Below are positions 9,113 to 15,677 of a stretch of DNA of 21,013 nucleotides, piece by piece. Location: positions 1 to 21,013 of the forward strand of contig CAMPJH010000005.1 in NCBI GenBank assembly GCA_946886845.1. The letters run 5' to 3'. Position numbers and translations under genes: made by a program. The DNA comes from an uncultured Sphingomonas sp. (GTDB lineage Bacteria > Pseudomonadota > Alphaproteobacteria > Sphingomonadales > Sphingomonadaceae). How positions within the stretch are numbered: the stretch's first letter is position 1; each line of letters begins with the position of its first letter. A model generated the notes under the pieces. The model did no database searches. It was not told the DNA's origin and saw only the letters and a list, made by a program, of their open reading frames with translations.

Positions 9113-10963
9113 TCAGGGATCGTGCTCTTCGCTCGCCTTCAGCTCTTCCGGAGTGATCCCAAGCGCTTTCAATTCGACCAGCTTGTCGACGTCGAGGCGG
9201 CCGTAGCCCGCCCGTCGAAACCGCTCGATATCCCGCGCGGTCACACCGACGGCCCTGAGCTCGGTCAACTGGTCCATCGACAAGCGCCCGTAGCCGGCAG
9301 CGGCCAGCGATCGGACATAGTCCGACCGGACCCCTACCGCGTAGGCGCCGGTAATGTCGCCGGCATCGACGTTGCGATAGCCGAGCCGAGCCAACTCCTG
9401 AATGAACTCTGGACTGACGCCGACCGCCTTCAGCTCGACGATGTCGTCATGATCGAGCCGCAGCTGCGGAGCCACGGACCGGATCGCAGCGACATATTCG
9501 GGGGTGACGCCGACCGCCTTCATTTCAATCGCCCGGTCGATCGCCGTTTTCGGCTTGCGCGCCGTGGACGGCGGCACCGGAGGATGCGGATGCGCACTGG
9601 CAAACGCCGTGGCGACGCCTGGAATGGCGCGGGCGTCGGCCCAAGTCTCGGCAACGGCGCCATTCGGACCCACGGCCACCACCCGCCTGCGACCATTCCG
9701 ATCCGGCGGATAGACCGTGGACGTCGCGCCGTTCGGTCCGCGGGCAATGATCGTCCCGTTGTCCATGATGGTCGTGCTCGCGCCGTTCGGACCGATGGAA
9801 CGGGACACGACGGTGCCCGCTTCGGTTACCGCCGCGACAGGTGCGGTGGTGGCGATCTGCGCGACCTTGGCCGCTTCGGCCGGGCTCGCGACCGTCGCTT
9901 CGGAGGGATTGGCATAATATGGTGTGTCCTGGGCAACAGCCGCAAGCTCCGAAGCATCCTTTGCCGTCGGCGCCGGCACCAGGTTCAGCGCCGCTACCGG
10001 TACCGCCATTCCGGCAGCGAAGAAGGCCGCGGCCGAACCCCAGCGCCAGCCGCCCGGGGCGCGCTTGACGGCGCCGTCGAGGACCCGCTTGACGCGACGG
10101 GCCAGCGAATTCTTCGCAGGAGCGACACCATGCGCGCCGATCAGCAGCCCGCGGCACTCGTGTCGGGCCACCCCGACCAGCAGCCGGGCATAGTCGGTGT
10201 CTTCGATGTCGGTCGCCAGCACCGCGTCGTCGGCGGCTTCTTCGCGCAGCTGGTGAGCCTCGCGGGCAAGCAGCCAGACGAACGGGTTGAACCAGAACAG
10301 TGCGACCGCCACCCGCGCCAGCAGAAGCTTGGCCCAGTCGAGATGGGCGACGTGGGCAAGCTCATGGGTGATGATCGCTTCCGCTTCGGCGTGCGATTCG
10401 GCGGCCTCTGCATTCAGCAGGATCACCGGCCGGACGACGCCCCAGCTGATTGGCGAAGGCAGCTCGTTGCTGGTCAGCAAGGCGGTGCCATGCTTGAATC
10501 CCATCCGATGCTGGGCGCGGGCGAGCGCCGTCAGCCACGGTGCGTCGACCAGCACGGTTGCCCGGGCCTTGAGCACGAACAGCCGGGCGAGCGCGATCAG
10601 GGTGAGCAGGAAAAGCAGCGCGGCAGGACCGGCGTAGCCCCAAAAGGGCCAGTCGACGGCTGCACTCCCGACGCTCGGCTCGACAGCAAGGGGGGCTGAC
10701 GACACGTCCGGAACGGTGGTCGCTGGCGGCGGCGCCGAAGAAGGGGAAACGACTTCGGGCTTGCCGACTAGGAACTCCGGCCCGGCGACGTCGAATGTCG
10801 GGAGTGCAAAGGTCGCGATCGGCAGCAGCAGCAGGCCGGCGAGCGCGAGATGCGCGATCCAGCTGCGATCCGCGGCCGAGCGGTTCTTGAGGAGCTTGAG
10901 GAGGAGCAAGGCGCCACCGGCGATCAGGACGGATTTCGCCGCGAGCGGAATGAACCAATCCAT
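9113..10963 (-). CDS. BlaR1/MecR1-type M56 membrane metalloprotease with repeat-type sensor end
   Basis: A 616-residue integral-membrane zinc protease. Membrane segments lie near residues 5-26, 36-55, 106-132 and 309-329. The cytoplasm-facing gluzincin site is H200-E-L-A-H204 (ITHELAHVAHLDW), with the third ligand probably Glu241 in REEAADDAVL. In the BlaR1/MecR1 family this protease relieves repression by the partner BlaI/MecI repressor after an outside signal. The usual penicillin-binding domain is absent: no SxxK/SxN/KTG set follows the last membrane segment. Instead there is an Ala/Thr/Pro linker, three GPNGA motifs and five ~28-residue repeats. The ATG at 10963 shares a base with the repressor stop (TGATG) and has GGGAG seven bases upstream; GTG at 10966 is the alternative. 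Protease family and pairing are firm; the signal sensed is unknown. Confidence 0.93.
   Translation of the reverse strand: MDWFIPLAAKSVLIAGGALLLLKLLKNRSAADRSWIAHLALAGLLLLPIATFALPTFDVAGPEFLVGKPEVVSPSSAPPPATTVPDVSSAPLAVEPSVGSAAVDWPFWGYAGPAALLFLLTLIALARLFVLKARATVLVDAPWLTALARAQHRMGFKHGTALLTSNELPSPISWGVVRPVILLNAEAAESHAEAEAIITHELAHVAHLDWAKLLLARVAVALFWFNPFVWLLAREAHQLREEAADDAVLATDIEDTDYARLLVGVARHECRGLLIGAHGVAPAKNSLARRVKRVLDGAVKRAPGGWRWGSAAAFFAAGMAVPVAALNLVPAPTAKDASELAAVAQDTPYYANPSEATVASPAEAAKVAQIATTAPVAAVTEAGTVVSRSIGPNGASTTIMDNGTIIARGPNGATSTVYPPDRNGRRRVVAVGPNGAVAETWADARAIPGVATAFASAHPHPPVPPSTARKPKTAIDRAIEMKAVGVTPEYVAAIRSVAPQLRLDHDDIVELKAVGVSPEFIQELARLGYRNVDAGDITGAYAVGVRSDYVRSLAAAGYGRLSMDQLTELRAVGVTARDIERFRRAGYGRLDVDKLVELKALGITPEELKASEEHDP
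9116..9544 (-). repeat. Five tandem ~28-residue protein repeats at the C-terminus of the BlaR1-like protein
   Basis: Units start at AIDRAIEMKAVGVTPEYV, HDDIVELKAVGVSPEFI, GDITGAYAVGVRSDYV, DQLTELRAVGVTARDI and DKLVELKALGITPEEL, most with a following xxLxxxGYxRL helix. They occupy the last ~143 residues and match the repeats of the exported protein encoded next door in phase and key positions (Leu, Glu-Leu, Ala, Val/Ile-Thr-Pro, Tyr-Ile, Gly-Tyr). Confidence 0.87.
9641..9799 (-). repeat. Three GPNGA motifs in the periplasmic linker of the BlaR1-like protein
   Basis: The linker reads SIGPNGASTTIMDNGTIIAR, then GPNGATSTVYPPDRNG, then RRRVVAVGPNGAVAETW. The motif recurs at roughly 20-23-residue spacing, with hydrophobic pairs before and after each copy. 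This suggests a small beta-hairpin or propeller-like element between the last membrane segment and the helical repeats. Function unknown. Confidence 0.7.
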
Positions 10964-11343
10964 CACCGTGCTCCCTTCGCGGTGCGAGCCTTGGCGATCA
11001 TTGCTTCCAGCTCGTCGAGATCGTCGGTGTTGAGCTTGTCCGACATTCCGAGCAGTGCGCTCGCGGCGCCGGCGGCGGAGCCGTTGAAGAAGACTCGGAC
11101 GATCTCGCTTAGCGCCGATTTGCTCGCGGCGGTTTCGGAGACGGTCGGGCTGTAGATGAAGCCACGATCCGAATCCTCGCGCTGGACGAAGCCCTTGTCC
11201 TCGAGCCGCTTGAGCATCGCGCGAACCGCGGAGCCGCTCAACGGGTCGGGAAGGTGGTCGCAGACGTCGCCGGCCGTCAGCGGGCCAGCCTCGAAGAGGA
11301 TGTCGACGATCTGGCGTTCACGGGGCGGAAGCTTGCTCAGCAT
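10963..11343 (-). CDS. BlaI/MecI/CopY-family transcriptional repressor
   Basis: A 126-residue winged-helix repressor. The N-terminal DNA-binding half carries LPPRERQIVDILFEAGPLTA, the recognition helix SGSAVRAMLKRLEDKGFV, and the wing REDSDRGFIYSPTVS. The C-terminal half is the helical dimerisation part that BlaR1-type proteases inactivate. It is coupled to the M56 protease gene by a stop/start overlap, the classic BlaI-BlaR1 arrangement. Two TACA-NN-TGTA dyads lie 25-56 bases upstream of this ATG, so autoregulation of the whole minus-strand operon is very likely. The start is ATG at 11343 by family alignment; an in-frame TTG at 11349 is closer to the AGGG sequence (7 bases) and remains possible. 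No beta-lactamase or mecA-like target gene is present in the window. Confidence 0.93.
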   Translation of the reverse strand: MLSKLPPRERQIVDILFEAGPLTAGDVCDHLPDPLSGSAVRAMLKRLEDKGFVQREDSDRGFIYSPTVSETAASKSALSEIVRVFFNGSAAGAASALLGMSDKLNTDDLDELEAMIAKARTAKGAR

Positions 11344-11367
11344 GATCAAAACGAATCCCTATTTCGC

Positions 11368-11399
11368 GCTACATTTGTAGCGTGTGCTACATTTGTAGC
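11368..11399 (-). promoter_or_regulatory. Twin BlaI/MecI-type operator
   Basis: Two identical 14-base perfect palindromes, GCTACATTTGTAGC, lie at 11368-11381 and 11386-11399, 18 bases centre to centre; the flanking GTG is also repeated. Each contains TACA-TT-TGTA, matching the TACA-NN-TGTA core known for BlaI/MecI repressors. They sit directly upstream of the repressor gene, in the only space available for its promoter. Binding of two dimers and autorepression is inferred. I could not assign -35/-10 boxes with confidence. Confidence 0.85.
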
Positions 11400-11447
11400 G
11401 TGAACGCAAGATGAATGTTTTGGCGACGATGCATTTTTTTCGACGAA

Positions 11448-11537
<90 letters not shown>

Positions 11538-11572
11538 GCTGGGCGCGCCCATGCGTCGTTCAGGTCGATGCC

Positions 11573-11601
11573 GATATCGCGGCTTGAGCCAAAGCGTGCA
11601 A
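11573..11601 (-). promoter_or_regulatory. Candidate promoter of the tRNA-Ser gene
   Basis: Read on the minus strand, TTGCAC (11601-11596), a 17-base spacer and GATATC (11578-11573) precede the tRNA by about 35 bases. The -35 box is good and the -10 box is weak. A G+C-only palindrome, GGGCGCGCCC (11541-11550), lies in the short leader. Confidence 0.35.
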
Positions 11602-11675
11602 GGCGAACGATCAATGCTGGTGGCCGGGAACCGCTGCGCGCCCTAGGCTTTGGATTGCGAACGGGGAGAGTGAAG

Positions 11676-12812
11676 TTGCGTTTCAAAGGTGGGTGGATCT
11701 TGGCGGGCGTGGTGGCGCTGGCGCTCGGCCCCGCCGCGGCGCAGGAGAGTCGCCCTGCCGCGCAGTCCGATCCGCCGGCCGTTGAAGTCGCGCAGGCGCA
11801 GCCGGTGGCCATCCATCGCGCCCAATATCCGCAGCCGTACCGGGCGGCGCAGTCGGTCAGCCCGTTCGAACAATATAAGGCCTATCTGGTCGGGCGCGCG
11901 CGCACCGCGGGAGTGCGCGAGTCGACGATCCAGGCGGTGATCCCGCATCTTCGCCTCAACCAGCGGGCGATGGAGCTCGACCGGGCGCAACGACCGTCCT
12001 CTTCGAGCAGCAGCAATGCAGCGCCTTCCTACCGATCCTATCTCGATCGCCACATCACCGCCTCGCTGATCCGGCGAGGTCAGGCGCGCTATTCGTCGCT
12101 TTGGCCGCACTTGTACCGGATCCAGTCCCGAACCGGGGTCGACCCGGCCGTGATCATGGCGATCTATGGCAAGGAAACCAGCTACGGACAGGTCACCGGC
12201 GGGTTCGACCTGCTCGATGCGCTTGCCAGCCTCGCCTACGAGGGCCGCCGCCGAGCGATGTTCGAGGCGGAGTTCATCGCCGCCCTCAAGCTGCTCGATC
12301 AAGGCGTCCAGCGCTGGCAGCTCAAGGGCAGCTATGCCGGTGCGACCGGCTTTCCGCAGTTCATGCCGTCGGTCGTGCTTCGGCTGCGCGCCGATGGCGA
12401 CGGCGACGGCTATGCCGACATCTGGCGCAACGAGCCCGATGCCTTCGCCTCGATCGCCAATTATTTGCGCGAAGCCGGATGGAAGCGGAACCTCCCGTGG
12501 GGCGTGCCCGTGCGGATCCCGCAGACGCTCAACCGCGCCGCCATCCAATCCAGGCTCACGCCGCCGCGCTGCCCGGCCGTGTTCCGCCGCCACAGCCGCT
12601 GGCTTACCGTTGCCGAATGGCGCTCGCTCGGGGTCGTTCCAACCAGTCGCAGCCTCCCGGACAACGAGATGGCGACGCTGATGGAAACGCCGGGCGCCTA
12701 TGCGCCGGGATATCTTCTGACCACCAACTACCGGGCGATCCTCGATTACAATTGCTCGAACTTCTACGCGATGGGGGTTGGGCTGCTCGCCAATGCCATT
12801 GCCCGACAGTGA
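11676..12812 (+). CDS. Lytic murein transglycosylase, MltB family (SLT_2/GH103)
   Basis: A 378-residue exported enzyme that cleaves the glycan strands of peptidoglycan, leaving 1,6-anhydro-muramic ends. The signal peptide is MRFKGGWILAGVVALALGP followed by AAAQ. A low-complexity linker, including a six-Ser run near residue 110, separates two parts of the catalytic domain. Key features are DRHITASLIRRGQARY, the catalytic Glu167 in IMAIYGKETSYG, LKGSYAGATGFPQFMPS and DGDGDGYADIW. The end is CSNFYAMGVGLLANAI. The start codon is probably TTG: GGGGAG at 11663-11668 lies 7 bases before it. GTG at 11670 is only one base from that site. The open frame also runs upstream through the tRNA gene, which cannot be coding for this protein. 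The next gene is another cell-wall enzyme, so a shared peptidoglycan role is plausible. Confidence 0.9.
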   Translation: MRFKGGWILAGVVALALGPAAAQESRPAAQSDPPAVEVAQAQPVAIHRAQYPQPYRAAQSVSPFEQYKAYLVGRARTAGVRESTIQAVIPHLRLNQRAMELDRAQRPSSSSSSNAAPSYRSYLDRHITASLIRRGQARYSSLWPHLYRIQSRTGVDPAVIMAIYGKETSYGQVTGGFDLLDALASLAYEGRRRAMFEAEFIAALKLLDQGVQRWQLKGSYAGATGFPQFMPSVVLRLRADGDGDGYADIWRNEPDAFASIANYLREAGWKRNLPWGVPVRIPQTLNRAAIQSRLTPPRCPAVFRRHSRWLTVAEWRSLGVVPTSRSLPDNEMATLMETPGAYAPGYLLTTNYRAILDYNCSNFYAMGVGLLANAIARQ

Positions 12813-12824
12813 ATCGCGCGCGAT
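12813..12824. other. 12-base perfect palindrome after the transglycosylase stop codon
   Basis: ATCGCGCGCGAT follows the TGA stop directly, in the 58-base gap before the carboxypeptidase gene. It has no loop and no T run, so terminator function is doubtful. It may be a protein-binding site or chance. Confidence 0.25.
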
Positions 12825-12870
12825 AGACGATCACCTGTCTCCAACCGGCCAGAGGAACCGTAGCCACACC

Positions 12871-14052
12871 ATGAAGCGTGCAATCCTGTTCGCCACCGCT
12901 GCCGCCATGTTGAGCGCCGGCGCCGCTCCTGCCCAAGCTCCGCAATTCGACACTCCGGCGCCGATCGCATTCCTCATCGACCTGTCTTCGGGCGCGGTGC
13001 TGTTCTCTCGCAATGCCGAGCAGCGCATCCCGCCGGCATCGATGGCCAAGATGATGACCACTGAAGTCGCATTCGAGTTGATCGAGCGCGGCCAGCTGCC
13101 GCTCAACAAGACGTGCACGGTGCGCCCGGAGACCTGGCAGAAATGGCACGGGCCGCAGGCGGGGTCGACGATGTTCTTGTCGCCAAACGAACAGGTCAGC
13201 GTCGAGAACCTCCTGCACGGCATCGTCACTTTGTCGGGAAATGACGCCTCGGTCGTCCTCGCCGAGTGCATCGCCGGCACCGAGCAGGCGTTCGTCCAGC
13301 AGATGAACGCCCTGGCCAAGCAGCTGGGACTTAAGGACAGCCGCTTCTGCAATCCGATCGGCTGGCCCGACGAGGGCTGCACTTATGTGAGCGCCCGCGA
13401 TCTTGCCATGCTCGCCCGGGCGACGATCGAGCGGCACCCGAATCTCTACAAGCAATTTTACGGGCAGGAGAGCTTCACCTGGGGCAAGACGCTCGGGTCG
13501 GGCCAGGCGATCACCCAGGCCAACCGCAACCCGATCCTCGGCAAGGTGCCCGGAGCCGACGGCCTCAAGACCGGCCATACGGCGGAAGCCGGCTACGGCT
13601 TCACCGGCTCGGCCGAGCAGAACGGGCGGCGGCTGATCGAGGTGGTGGCCGGCCTGCAGAGCTGGAATGACCGGGTCAATGAATCGACGCGGCTGATGCA
13701 ATGGGGGTTCAACGCCTGGACCGCCAAGCCGCTGTTCAAGCAGGGCGTCGAGATCGCCCGGGCCAAGGTGCAGATGGGCGACAGCGGCGACGTCGCGCTG
13801 GTTGCGCCGCGCGATCTGGCGGTGACGATCCCCGCCGGCCTCAGCCTCACCCGGCAAGTGCAGGTGAAGGTCCGCTATGCCGGGCCGATCAAGGCGCCGA
13901 TCAAGAAGGGGCAGCAGATTGCCGAACTGGTGGTGACGACCGGTGAAACCCAGCCGCAGGTCGTGCCGCTGGTCGCCGGCGCCGATGTCGGCGAGGCCGG
14001 CTTCTTCACCCGCGCCTGGATTGGGCTGAAAGAGCTGCTCGGCCTGGCGTGA
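12871..14052 (+). CDS. dacC: D-alanyl-D-alanine carboxypeptidase (PBP5/6 type, peptidase S11)
   Basis: A 393-residue low-molecular-weight penicillin-binding protein that trims the terminal D-Ala from peptidoglycan stem peptides in the periplasm. The signal peptide is MKRAILFATAAAMLSAG followed by AAPAQA. The three active-site motifs are all present: Ser57-x-x-Lys60 (PPASMAKMMT), Ser122-Gly-Asn124 (TLSGNDAS) and Lys233-Thr-Gly (LKTGHTAEAGYG). A C-terminal PBP5_C beta domain follows (residues ~285-375). The end GFFTRAWIGLKELLGLA is amphipathic, as expected for the membrane-attachment helix. The frame is open from 12778, but only ATG at 12871 opens a signal peptide; AGAGGAA lies about 14 bases upstream, a wide spacing. 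The stop overlaps the tmk start. The symbol could equally be dacA. Confidence 0.93.
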   Translation: MKRAILFATAAAMLSAGAAPAQAPQFDTPAPIAFLIDLSSGAVLFSRNAEQRIPPASMAKMMTTEVAFELIERGQLPLNKTCTVRPETWQKWHGPQAGSTMFLSPNEQVSVENLLHGIVTLSGNDASVVLAECIAGTEQAFVQQMNALAKQLGLKDSRFCNPIGWPDEGCTYVSARDLAMLARATIERHPNLYKQFYGQESFTWGKTLGSGQAITQANRNPILGKVPGADGLKTGHTAEAGYGFTGSAEQNGRRLIEVVAGLQSWNDRVNESTRLMQWGFNAWTAKPLFKQGVEIARAKVQMGDSGDVALVAPRDLAVTIPAGLSLTRQVQVKVRYAGPIKAPIKKGQQIAELVVTTGETQPQVVPLVAGADVGEAGFFTRAWIGLKELLGLA

Positions 14053-14675
14053 GCGACCGCGGGCGCTTCATCAGCCTCGAAGGCGGCGAAGGGGTCGGCA
14101 AGTCGACCCAGCTTAAGGCGCTTTATCAGGCCCTAGCAGAGCGGGGGATCGACTGCGTCGTCACTCGCGAGCCGGGCGGCAGCCCGGGCGCCGAAGCGAT
14201 CCGAGCGCTGCTTCTCGAGGGCGACGACGGCCGCTGGCCGATCGAGGCCGAGGCGCTTTTGTTCGCGGCCGCCCGCGCCGATCATGTCGAAAAGACGATT
14301 CTTCCGGCCCTGGAGCGCGGGCAGTGGGTGCTCAGCGACCGTTTCGTCGATTCCTCCTTCGCTTATCAGGGCGGGGCCGGTGGCCTTGGCATCGAGCGGC
14401 TGCGCGAGCTTCACGAGTTCGCCTGCGAAGGGTTTCTTCCCGACCGGACTCTGATCCTGTCGCTCGACGAGGGCCAGCAGCGCGCCCGATCCCGCGACGG
14501 CGGCGCCGGCGACCGGATCGGCGGCCGGCCCAAGGAATTCCACCACGAGGTCGAGCTCGCCTTCCGGATCCTCGCCGCCGAGGAACCCGACCGGGTGAAA
14601 TTGGTCGATGCTTCCGGCAGCGAGGCGGAGGTGACGAAGCGCCTGCTTGACGCCATCGCGGACTTGCTGCCGTGA
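14049..14675 (+). CDS. tmk: Thymidylate kinase
   Basis: A 208-residue kinase that phosphorylates dTMP to dTDP, the last specific step of dTTP supply. The P-loop is at residues 12-20 (GGEGVGKST, Lys18). The nucleotide-binding REPGGS block follows, then the DR(F/Y) motif in LSDRFVDSSFAYQG. A lid region rich in Arg/Gly comes next (RARSRDGGAGDRIGG). Length is typical. It starts at GTG, and the sequence GTGA overlaps the stop of the upstream carboxypeptidase gene by four bases. It overlaps the next gene in the same way. tmk next to holB is a very common bacterial arrangement. Confidence 0.96.
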   Translation: MSDRGRFISLEGGEGVGKSTQLKALYQALAERGIDCVVTREPGGSPGAEAIRALLLEGDDGRWPIEAEALLFAAARADHVEKTILPALERGQWVLSDRFVDSSFAYQGGAGGLGIERLRELHEFACEGFLPDRTLILSLDEGQQRARSRDGGAGDRIGGRPKEFHHEVELAFRILAAEEPDRVKLVDASGSEAEVTKRLLDAIADLLP

Positions 14676-15646
14676 TTGCCGGGCATGACAAGGCGGTCGA
14701 GCAGTTCCGCCGCGCCTGGGACTCGCGCGCTCTCCACCATGCCTGGCTGCTGGCCGGACCCAAGGGCGTCGGCAAGGCGACCTTCGCTCTGGCCGCCGCC
14801 CGCCGGGTGCTCGCCGATGCCGCCGGCCTTCGATCCGAGCTTCCCGCGCTCGCCACGCCGGAGGATCACCCGATTGCGAGGCTGATCGCCGCCGGCAGTC
14901 ATCCCGACATGCGCTGGCTCAAGCGGCTGCCGAAGGAGAAGGGCGACGGGCTCGCCCGCAATATTACCGTCAAGCAGGTCCGCGAGCTGTCGGAGCTGTT
15001 CGACCTCAGCCCGGCGATGTCCGACTGGCGGGTGGCGGTGATCGACACGGTCGACGAGCTGGAGCCGTCGGCTGCCAATGCGCTGCTGAAGATGCTCGAG
15101 GAGCCGCCGCCCAACACCGTCTTCTTCCTGGTCAGTCACGCGCCGGGGCGGCTGCTGCCGACCATCCGGTCGCGCTGCCGCCGGCTCAATCTCCAGGCGC
15201 TCGACGATGACGCCATGGCGTCAGTTCTCGAGGCTCAGCTTCCGGAAATGAGCGCTGCGGAGCGTAAGCGGCTGATTGCGCTCGCCGGAGGCTCGGTCGG
15301 CCGGGCGCTGGCCTTCGCTTCGCTCGAGCTGGCGCCGCTCGAGCAAAGCGCGGTCGAGATCCTTCGTCAGGGCGATCCGGACAATAGTCGTCGGTCCGCT
15401 CTGGCCGGCCAGCTGGCGCGAAAGGCTGCGGCCGATCGCTATGCCGCCTTCCTCGATCTTCTGCCGTCGCTCGTCGCCCAGGAAGCGCGGCAGCTCGCCG
15501 AGCCGAGGCGCGAGCGGGCGCTCGATGCTTATGCGCGGGTGCGCGAGCTCACCGCGCTTGCGCCGCGGCTGTCGCTCGATCCGGCGGCGACGGTCTTCCA
15601 GCTCGGCGGGATCCTCGCGTCTGTGGCCGAACCGCGGGTTTCTTGA
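14672..15646 (+). CDS. holB: DNA polymerase III subunit delta-prime
   Basis: A 324-residue AAA+ clamp-loader subunit that helps load the beta sliding clamp at primer ends. Walker A is GPKGVGKAT (Lys35). The downstream part has the family signature NALLKMLEEPPPNTVFFLVS and the SRC motif in TIRSRCRRL. The four cysteines of the zinc module of E. coli delta-prime are missing from the region after Walker A (RRVLADAAGLRSELPALATP), which I believe is common in Alphaproteobacteria. A helical collar domain fills residues ~210-320. It starts at GTG within a GTGA overlap with tmk. A 31-base gap then separates it from metG. Confidence 0.93.
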   Translation: MIAGHDKAVEQFRRAWDSRALHHAWLLAGPKGVGKATFALAAARRVLADAAGLRSELPALATPEDHPIARLIAAGSHPDMRWLKRLPKEKGDGLARNITVKQVRELSELFDLSPAMSDWRVAVIDTVDELEPSAANALLKMLEEPPPNTVFFLVSHAPGRLLPTIRSRCRRLNLQALDDDAMASVLEAQLPEMSAAERKRLIALAGGSVGRALAFASLELAPLEQSAVEILRQGDPDNSRRSALAGQLARKAAADRYAAFLDLLPSLVAQEARQLAEPRRERALDAYARVRELTALAPRLSLDPAATVFQLGGILASVAEPRVS

Positions 15647-15677
15647 AGGGTCGCCGAGGGCAGGGTAGGGCCCGGGC

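Noticed and set aside
9122..10699. 525-codon plus-strand open frame opposite the M56 protease
   Set aside because: The apparent repeats in it are the reverse reading of the real protein repeats; the opposite strand has the catalytic HELAH and membrane segments.
9113..11343. Beta-lactam resistance module
   Set aside because: The repressor and protease are of the right families, but there is no beta-lactamase, no PBP2a-like gene and no penicillin-binding sensor domain. The S11 carboxypeptidase nearby is a housekeeping enzyme, and the MBL-fold gene is PhnP-like.
11541..11550. GGGCGCGCCC palindrome as an operator
   Set aside because: Self-complementary G+C runs are expected often at this composition; position in the tRNA leader fits a G+C-rich discriminator or chance.
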